Assembly (NCBI GenBank): GCA_013360535.1
Contig: JABWBL010000114.1
Coordinates: 1 to 8,685 of the forward strand
Direction of reading: 5' to 3'
DNA length: 8,685 bases
DNA from: Planctomycetaceae bacterium
GTDB lineage: Bacteria; Planctomycetota; UBA1135; GCA-002686595
Part shown: positions 1-4,217 of the stretch, in pieces
Layout: each line of letters begins with the position of its first letter
Position numbering within the stretch: the first letter of the stretch is position 1
Program-made: the position numbers and the translations under genes
Notes under the pieces: model-generated
Databases searched by the model: none
Seen by the model: the letters and a program-made list of their open reading frames with translations, nothing else
Told to the model about the DNA's origin: nothing

Positions 1-104
1 GGGCGGTTGGTCGTGATCGGCGCCGTGTCTGTGCAAAGCACCTAGTCGGTCACGAACCGACCCGCCCGTACCTGTTTTCTCGTGAATAATGCGGGCTAGA
101 GCGG
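1..104. other. Non-coding left edge with small hairpin
   Basis: No gene is supported here. Positions 45-50 and 56-61 form a perfect 6-bp inverted repeat (GTCGGT / ACCGAC) with a 5-nt loop. A looser inverted repeat joins the first 16 bases to 50-67. The hairpin lies just past the stop codon of the epimerase gene on the minus strand and could terminate it, but no T-tract follows. The stretch around 72-95 is noticeably more AT-rich than the surrounding sequence and could be the end of a mobile element; I cannot identify one. Confidence 0.4.
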
Positions 105-1073
105 TCAGCGGGCGAGCGCCGCCCGCGAGCGGTACCAGGCCAGCGTCTCGCGCAGGCCGTCGCGCCAGTGCACCGCCGGCTCGTAGCCGAGCACGGTCCG
201 CGCGCGTTCGAGCGACGCCAGCGAGTCGCGCACGTCCCCTTCGCGCGCCGGGGCGAACAGTGGCTCCAAATCCGAGCCCAGCTCCTGCGCCATCGCGCGG
301 TAGAGCTCGAGCAGCGAGATCGACGCCCCCGCACCGACGTTGAAGACGCTGCCCGTCGGCACGTCGCGCTCCATCGCGAGCAAGTTGGCGCGCACGACGT
401 TGGCGATGAACGTGAAGTCGCGCGTCTGGCCGCCGTCGCCGAAGATCGTCGGCCGGCGCCCTTCGAGCAGCGCGCGCGCAAAGATCGCGATCACGCCCGT
501 GTACGGGCTGTCGTCGCGCTGGCGCGGCCCGAAGACGTTGAAATAGCGCAGCGCCACCGTCCGGAGGCCGTGCACGTGGCCGTAGACCGAGAGCAGGTGC
601 TCGGCCGCCACCTTGCCCGACGCGTAGGGCGACAGCGGCGCCGGCGTCATGCTCTCGACCTTGGGCAGCGTCGGCGTGTCGCCGTAAGCCGCCGACGAGG
701 CCGCGAACACCACGCGCTTCACCCCGTGCTTGCGGCAGCCCTCGAGCAGCCGCAGCGTCCCCATCACGTTGACCTCGTAGGAGCGAATCGGCTTGGCCAC
801 GCTCTGCGGCACCGAAACCTGCGCCGCCTCGTGGAACACGCCGTCGACGCCCTCGCAGGCCGCCTCGACCGCCGCCGCGTCCGCCAGGTCACCGACCCAC
901 AGCTCGACCTTGGAGCCGCTCCCCCGCTCGCCCGACTGCAGGTGCCCGAGGTTCTCGCGCTGCCCCGTCGACAGGTCGTCGAACACGCGCACCCGGTGTC
1001 CACGCTCGACGAGCGCCGTCGCCAGATGCGATCCGATGAAGCCGGCGCCGCCGGTGATGAGGTAGAGCGACAT
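105..1073 (-). CDS. NAD-dependent sugar-nucleotide epimerase/dehydratase (extended SDR)
   Basis: This 322-residue protein belongs to the extended short-chain dehydrogenase/reductase family. The N-terminal Rossmann fold has the dinucleotide-binding motif GGAGFIG at residues 8-14. The catalytic region has Ser126/Ser127 in a SSAAYG segment and the YxxxK pair Tyr150/Lys154. It is followed by LRYFNVFGPRQ and an RDF(T)FI segment, both typical of UDP-glucose/UDP-GlcNAc 4-epimerases of the GalE/WbpP type. The length is normal for the family and the gene looks intact. Such enzymes act in the cytoplasm and make sugar nucleotides for polysaccharide or glycan synthesis; the exact substrate cannot be read from sequence. 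The start at 1073 gives the canonical short N-terminus directly before the nucleotide-binding motif. The frame stays open to 1406, but the added residues are low-complexity and unlike the family. No clear Shine-Dalgarno precedes the start. It is divergent from the DUF6624 gene and there is no glycan gene cluster in view. Confidence 0.93.
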   Translation of the reverse strand: MSLYLITGGAGFIGSHLATALVERGHRVRVFDDLSTGQRENLGHLQSGERGSGSKVELWVGDLADAAAVEAACEGVDGVFHEAAQVSVPQSVAKPIRSYEVNVMGTLRLLEGCRKHGVKRVVFAASSAAYGDTPTLPKVESMTPAPLSPYASGKVAAEHLLSVYGHVHGLRTVALRYFNVFGPRQRDDSPYTGVIAIFARALLEGRRPTIFGDGGQTRDFTFIANVVRANLLAMERDVPTGSVFNVGAGASISLLELYRAMAQELGSDLEPLFAPAREGDVRDSLASLERARTVLGYEPAVHWRDGLRETLAWYRSRAALAR

Positions 1074-1094
1074 GAGCCGGGGGGATGCTACTCG

Positions 1095-1113
1095 TGGGAG
1101 CACCACGCTCCCA
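1095..1113. repeat. Perfect 7-bp inverted repeat, 22 bp from the epimerase start
   Basis: TGGGAGC (1095-1101) and GCTCCCA (1107-1113) are perfect inverted repeats around a 5-nt spacer. The element lies just upstream of the epimerase start on the minus strand. It could be an operator or a leader hairpin controlling translation. Function is inferred from position only. Confidence 0.5.
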
Positions 1114-1185
1114 ACGTCCCCGTGCTTCGGCGGGCGCTCCTCCGCTCCTGAAGCCCCGAACCCGACCGCTGCGGCCCCAAGGAGT

Positions 1186-1220
1186 GCAGGCCCGGCGCGC
1201 GTGGGGCGCACCGGGCCTGC
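1186..1220. repeat. Long GC-rich hairpin (10 bp perfect, extendable to 14 pairs)
   Basis: GCAGGCCCGG (1186-1195) pairs perfectly with CCGGGCCTGC (1211-1220). After one C/A mismatch, four further pairs (GCGC/GCGC) continue the stem around a 5-nt loop. It is one of the strongest stems in the window. No T-tract follows on either strand, so it is not a classical intrinsic terminator. It may be a remnant of a mobile or intergenic repeat, or a regulatory structure. Confidence 0.55.
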
Positions 1221-1243
1221 GGCATCGAAAGACGAGCTGAAAT

Positions 1244-1274
1244 CCCCTAGCGCAGCCGTCCCGGGCTGCGGGGG
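1244..1274. repeat. Bulged GC-rich hairpin
   Basis: CGCAGCC (1251-1257) and GGCTGCG (1264-1270) form a perfect 7-bp stem with a 6-nt loop. It is extended by CCCC (1244-1247) against GGGG (1271-1274) across a 3-nt TAG bulge. It lies about 130 bases upstream of the DUF6624 start. No T-tract follows it. Confidence 0.45.
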
Positions 1275-1404
1275 GATCGAGCCGCCTCGAGCGCGCCCCC
1301 GAACGGTGCTACTTGAGGAAAATTCGCGCCGCGCGAGCGTCAGATCGAGGTTGGACGAGGGCGAGCGGCTTGACCGACCGGCAACTGCGACGGAGCTTGG
1401 CGAC

Positions 1405-2094
1405 ATGGCACTCCGGAGCTTCGGTCTCCCGTGGTTCGCGGCGCTGGCGTCCCTTGCGTGTGTCGCTGCTCGTCCCGCTCCGACCCAGCCCGCTCTCCGC
1501 GAGGCGCTGCTCGAGCTGCGAGAGCGCGATCAAGCGGCGCGCGGGGCGCTGATGGCCGGCTTGCGCGCGGGTTCTGGCGGACAAGTCGACCCGAAGCTCG
1601 TCGAAGCCGTCCGGGTGGCGGACGCGGAGTCCTTGCGAAAGCTCGAGGCCGTGCTCGCCGAGCCCTGCTGGCCCGGCTTCGACGAAATCGGCCGCGACGG
1701 CGCCCACGCGCTATGGCTGCTCGCGCAGCACGCGGACACACGGCCGGACCTGCAGCGGGAAGCGCTCCGCAAGATGGAGCTGCGGGTGAAGGAGGGGCAG
1801 GCCGACGCGGGCGACTTCGCGTACCTCACCGACCGGGTGCGGGTCGCCGCCGGGGAACCTCAGCGGTTCGGGACCCAGTTCACCGCCGATGCCGACGGCG
1901 TGCAGCGGCCCTTCCCGGTGGAAGCGCCTTCGGAGCTGGAGCGGCGCCGGGCCGAGCTTGGACTGCCGTCGATGGCCGAGTACGCCCGGATGCTCTCGAG
2001 TGCGTTGGGGAGCCCGGCCCGTCCGGAACCGCTGGCGACCTTCCCCCCAAGACCCGACCAGCCTGGCGCTCGACCCCAACCCCAATCGAGATAG
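1405..2094 (+). CDS. Exported DUF6624 family protein
   Basis: This 229-residue protein has a hydrophobic N-terminus (about residues 5-22) that looks like a signal peptide. There is a cysteine near residue 19, but the preceding residues (ASLAC) are not a good lipobox. The body matches the DUF6624 pattern: an ALWLLAQHADTRPDLQ segment, then a helical stretch, then DFAYLTDRVRVAAGEPQRFG with GTQF, and a C-terminal ELGLPSMAEYARML helix. The biochemical function of DUF6624 is unknown to me; proteins of this type are usually small secreted or periplasmic products. The start is chosen at 1405 because the signal peptide begins there and GGAG lies 9 nt upstream; the frame is open further upstream but low-complexity. 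The last ~20 residues are Pro/Arg-rich. The TAG stop (2092-2094) lies inside the 3' end of the antisense group II intron. If the intron is removed, the reading frame continues as AGC AAA TGA, so the native end was probably two codons different. Confidence 0.85.
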   Translation: MALRSFGLPWFAALASLACVAARPAPTQPALREALLELRERDQAARGALMAGLRAGSGGQVDPKLVEAVRVADAESLRKLEAVLAEPCWPGFDEIGRDGAHALWLLAQHADTRPDLQREALRKMELRVKEGQADAGDFAYLTDRVRVAAGEPQRFGTQFTADADGVQRPFPVEAPSELERRRAELGLPSMAEYARMLSSALGSPARPEPLATFPPRPDQPGARPQPQSR

Positions 2095-2121
2095 GGGGCG
2101 GTGACGAAGTCACCGCTCCCC
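2094..2121 (-). ncRNA. Group II intron domain VI hairpin
   Basis: On the minus strand GCGGTGAC and GTCACCGC form a perfect 8-bp stem around TTC. A GGGG/CCCC base with one unpaired A extends the stem, and the intron ends at TAT three bases later (2091). Its position directly after domain V identifies it as domain VI. On the plus strand the same hairpin follows the stop codon of the DUF6624 gene and could act as that gene's transcription terminator. Confidence 0.75.
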
Positions 2122-3549
2122 TCTCACACCACCGGACGTGCGGGTCCGCATCCGGCGGTTCGGGGAGTTGGGGTCGGGGGCGAGCCGGGGGATGCCCAGT
2201 TCGTCGAAGAAGTCGATGGGAAACGCGACGTGCATCAGGTGCGTCGAGGCGTGCCACCAGCTCCGTACGTGGCGAGCGATGCCGATGGCGGTTCCGAAGC
2301 TGACGCCGAGGGTGCGCAGCTCGCGAAAGGCCGTGCGGCCTCGCTTCCAGTGCTTGAGCTGGATCACCCGCAGACGATGGCGTATCCATTCGTCCAGCCC
2401 GCGAAACACGCGCGGGGTCGGGGCGCGACCGAAGTAGGCCCGCCAGCCTCGCAGGTACTGAGATAGCTCCTGCGATGCCTGCTTCAGGCTCTTGCCGCCG
2501 TTGCGACGCGTCAGCTTGCGCACGCGACGCTTCAGTTTCGCCACAGCCTTCTTCGACGCGCGCACCTGCACCGAGCCTCCGGGGTCCACCCAGAAGCCGA
2601 AACCGAGGAAGTCGCGCACGAGGGCCGAGCCCACCGCGCTCTTCTCCTCGTTGACGCGCAGCCGGAGCTTCCCGTAGAGCGCCCGCAGGCGCTCCATCAC
2701 GCGTTCGCCAGCACGCTGGGACTGCACGTAGACGTTGCAGTCGTCGGCGTATCGCACGAAAGCGTGACCCGTTCGCTCCAGGTCCTTGTCCACGTCGTCC
2801 AACAGCACGTTCGCCAGAAGCGGCGACAAGGGACCGCCTTGCGGCGTGCCCTCCGTGCGGTCCATCACCACCCCGTTGGCCATCATCCCGGCCTCGAGGT
2901 AGCGCCGGATCAGTCGCAGCACCTTCCGATCCTCGATCCGCCGAGCCAGTCGGCCCATCAGCACGTCGTGGTTCACGCGATCGAAGAAGCTCTCCAGATC
3001 CACGTCCACCACCACGCGGCGGCCAGCCTGCACGTACGCGCGGGCGCGCTCGACAGCGTCGTGCGCACTGCGCCCCGGCCGGAAGCCATAGCTGTGGTCC
3101 GAGAAGCTCGGGTCGAGCAGCGGCTGGAGCACCTGCAACAGCGCCTGCTGGATCAGCCGGTCGATCACGCTCGGGATTCCAAGCACGCGGACCTTGCCGC
3201 CATCCTTTGGAATCTCGTGCCTGCGCACCGGTTGCGGGCGGTAGCGCTCGTCGTGCAGGGCCTGCACGAGATCGCGCCAGTTCGCGCGCAGCCATGGACG
3301 CAGCTCGTCCGCGCTCATCCCGTCGACGCCGGGACTGCCTCCGTTGCGTTCCACTCGCTTCAACGCGGCCTGAAGGTTGGTGACCGAGATCACCTGTGCC
3401 ATCAGGTCGCTTCCGCCTGAGCGCGCGTTTCCTTGGCCCGCCGACGACGCTTCCTCGCGCCGGACGCTCGCAGGAGCTTCACTCCCACCCTCGTCCGGTC
3501 GCCCCGCTCTCGCGGGCTTCTGAGGCGTCCTTGCGTCGTCGAGACCCAC
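2110..3549 (-). CDS. Group II intron reverse transcriptase/maturase (class C type)
   Basis: This is the intron-encoded protein, which copies intron RNA into DNA during retrohoming and helps the RNA fold for splicing. The 479-residue reading starts at a GTG (3547-3549) with AAGGAG 12 nt upstream. An internal ATG at 3400-3402 (residue 50) just before the conserved AALKRVERNGGSPGVDGM block is an alternative start. RT landmarks in order: LGIPSVIDRLIQQAL (about 123-137), SYGFRPGRSAHDA (153-165), VDVDLESFFDRVNH (181-194, catalytic aspartate), TPQGGPLSPLLAN (235-247), VRYADDCNVYV (265-275, the catalytic YADD at 267-270), and DFLGF (313-317). The maturase (X/thumb) domain follows from about 330 to 455. 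No HNH endonuclease follows, as expected for class C. All catalytic residues are intact. The last ~15 residues are encoded by the domain V and VI ribozyme sequence, with the stop at 2110-2112, so that tail probably reflects RNA constraint. Confidence 0.95.
   Translation of the reverse strand: MGLDDARTPQKPARAGRPDEGGSEAPASVRREEASSAGQGNARSGGSDLMAQVISVTNLQAALKRVERNGGSPGVDGMSADELRPWLRANWRDLVQALHDERYRPQPVRRHEIPKDGGKVRVLGIPSVIDRLIQQALLQVLQPLLDPSFSDHSYGFRPGRSAHDAVERARAYVQAGRRVVVDVDLESFFDRVNHDVLMGRLARRIEDRKVLRLIRRYLEAGMMANGVVMDRTEGTPQGGPLSPLLANVLLDDVDKDLERTGHAFVRYADDCNVYVQSQRAGERVMERLRALYGKLRLRVNEEKSAVGSALVRDFLGFGFWVDPGGSVQVRASKKAVAKLKRRVRKLTRRNGGKSLKQASQELSQYLRGWRAYFGRAPTPRVFRGLDEWIRHRLRVIQLKHWKRGRTAFRELRTLGVSFGTAIGIARHVRSWWHASTHLMHVAFPIDFFDELGIPRLAPDPNSPNRRMRTRTSGGVRGER
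2128..2159 (-). ncRNA. Group II intron domain V (catalytic hairpin)
   Basis: Read on the minus strand, ACCGCCGGA (2151-2159) pairs along its whole length with TCCGGTGGT (2128-2136), including one G-U pair. A two-base CG bulge follows on the 3' side. The short upper stem is TGCG/CGCA with a GACC loop. The CGC in the lower stem sits where the catalytic triad is expected; group IIC introns use CGC rather than AGC. The upper stem is shorter than the classical 34-nt domain V. The element overlaps the last codons of the maturase gene. Confidence 0.85.
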
Positions 3550-3931
3550 GGTCGTTTCGCTCTCCTTCCCGTTCGGCCCTTCGCCGCTCGCGCGACTACT
3601 ACGGCCTCTGCTGACTTCTCGCTCCGGCGCCCAAGCGCCGCCGCCCTTTCAGGCGTGAGGCGAGATCTCCCCAGGTAAGTTCCCGTCCCTTCCGCGCACG
3701 ATCGCCAGATCTACGCCGCCTCGCCTTGGTCAGGAGCGCTTTGCGGTCATTGGCCCGCTCGCGCTGCTCGGCGGCGGCTCGATATCCGGTTTCTGTTCGT
3801 CGACCCGCGCGTTCGCTCCACGCTTCTTTCAGCGACGCCTCGCGGCGACTCGCCTTGCGCTTCGCTTGACTCGGTCTGACCTCCTCATCAGGGGACTCGC
3901 ACCCCCAAAGCCGGGAACATGCTGGGCACAC
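3550..3931 (-). ncRNA. Group II intron 5' ribozyme region (domains I-III, start of IV)
   Basis: These 382 bases precede the maturase gene on the intron strand and hold no credible protein gene. On the minus strand the region begins GTGTGCCCAGCATG. It then has GGGGGTGCGAGTCCCC, a hairpin typical of group II domain I, followed by a GATGAGGAGG segment. Nearer the maturase come CAGCAGAGGCCGTAGTAGTC and GAAGGGCCGAAC, stretches I recognise from class C intron RNAs upstream of the maturase. A frame is open across this region on the minus strand (to 4219), but its product is arginine-rich low complexity and it crosses the intron boundary. Confidence 0.75.
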
Positions 3932-4123
3932 CAAATGACTCGGACCCGCCGTGCCAGCGGGTCCGAGCGAGGAGTCGAAGAAGAAGCTTTCGTTGTCCGT
4001 CAGAAACCTGTCCCCAGGAGCGTCGTATCCCTGATCACCGTCGTCGGCCTGCCCGGGCCCATCCCTGTGCCCCAAGGGCCGACGATGCTCCCGGGAGCCC
4101 GGTGCGGCGCGGGACCGAACGCG
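3932..4123. repeat. Intergenic repeat, copy A (interrupted by the group II intron)
   Basis: About 190 bases nearly identical to 6935-7130 in the same orientation (about 88% identity by hand alignment). Blocks conserved without change include the 35 bases from the AAATGA start through the hairpin, an 18-base block at about 3990-4007, and GGCCCATCCCTGTGCCCC at about 4055-4072. The two copies differ by a 7-nt and two separate 1-nt indels, so no reading frame is shared across the element and it is not a conserved gene. TCGTCGGCC (4041-4049) pairs with GGCCGACGA (4077-4085), and GCTCCC (4087-4092) with GGGAGC (4093-4098). It lies between the DUF6624 gene and the large surface-protein gene. The intron is inserted exactly at its left end. 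Confidence 0.9.
3939..3967. terminator. Perfect 11-bp hairpin, group IIC intron target
   Basis: CTCGGACCCGC (3939-3949) and GCGGGTCCGAG (3957-3967) are perfect inverted repeats around a 7-nt loop. On the minus strand the stem is followed by TCATTTG and then the intron. This is a weak T-rich tail, so the structure is terminator-like on the minus strand only. It is identical in copy B. The intron's placement immediately past the tail matches class C target choice. Confidence 0.75.
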
Positions 4124-4190
4124 GCGCTTGGTTTGCCCGGGGCTTTGGTGGAACACTCTTCGTGCCCCGACCGAACGCCGCTCGCAGCGT

Positions 4191-4205
4191 GGACCTCGCA
4201 GGTCC
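4191..4205. promoter_or_regulatory. Palindrome just upstream of the surface-protein start
   Basis: GGACCT (4191-4196) and AGGTCC (4200-4205) form a perfect 6-bp inverted repeat with a 3-nt CGC spacer, ending 12 bases before the ATG at 4218. It occupies the place where a ribosome binding site would be, and none is visible. It could be an operator or a translation-controlling hairpin. This is inference from position. Confidence 0.4.
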
Positions 4206-4217
4206 GCGACACTTCCC

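Larger units (their letters stand above)
1074..1404. other. Divergent intergenic region with three strong inverted repeats
   Basis: These 331 bases separate the start of the minus-strand epimerase from the start of the plus-strand DUF6624 gene, so promoters for both should lie here. I see no convincing -35/-10 pair. The region contains three separate inverted repeats (1095-1113, 1186-1220, 1244-1274). Read on the minus strand they would all lie in the epimerase leader. Frames crossing the region are open only because of high GC and do not look like protein. Confidence 0.6.
2091..3931 (-). mobile_element. Group IIC intron, apparently full-length
   Basis: A self-splicing retroelement of about 1.84 kb on the minus strand. 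Its 5' end at 3931 begins GTGTG, matching the group II consensus GUGYG. It continues through a GC-rich domain I-III region, an encoded reverse transcriptase, a domain V with a CGC triad, and a domain VI hairpin ending CCCCCTAT at 2091, which fits the 3' AY rule. The maturase is of the class C type and has no endonuclease domain. Class C introns typically insert just past a terminator-like hairpin and its T-rich tail. Here the 5' exon is a perfect 11-bp stem followed by TCATTTG (3932-3967 on the minus strand), which fits exactly. The last four exon bases TTTG could pair with a CAAA motif in the intron (3740-3743), a weak EBS1 candidate. Boundaries could be off by one or two bases. The unoccupied target in repeat copy B (6935-6969) supports the 5' junction. 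Confidence 0.9.

Noticed and set aside
1..104. Left-edge AT-rich stretch as an IS terminus
   Set aside because: It looks different from its surroundings, but no transposase fragment or second inverted repeat is present to support it.
1074..1406. N-terminal extension of the epimerase to 1406
   Set aside because: The extra 111 residues are low-complexity and the family normally begins directly before the GxxGxxG motif.
3932..4123. Integron attC site (some class C introns target attC)
   Set aside because: I could not find the paired core-site motifs (GTTRRRY / RYYYAAC) framing the hairpin, there is no integrase, and the neighbours are not a promoterless cassette array.
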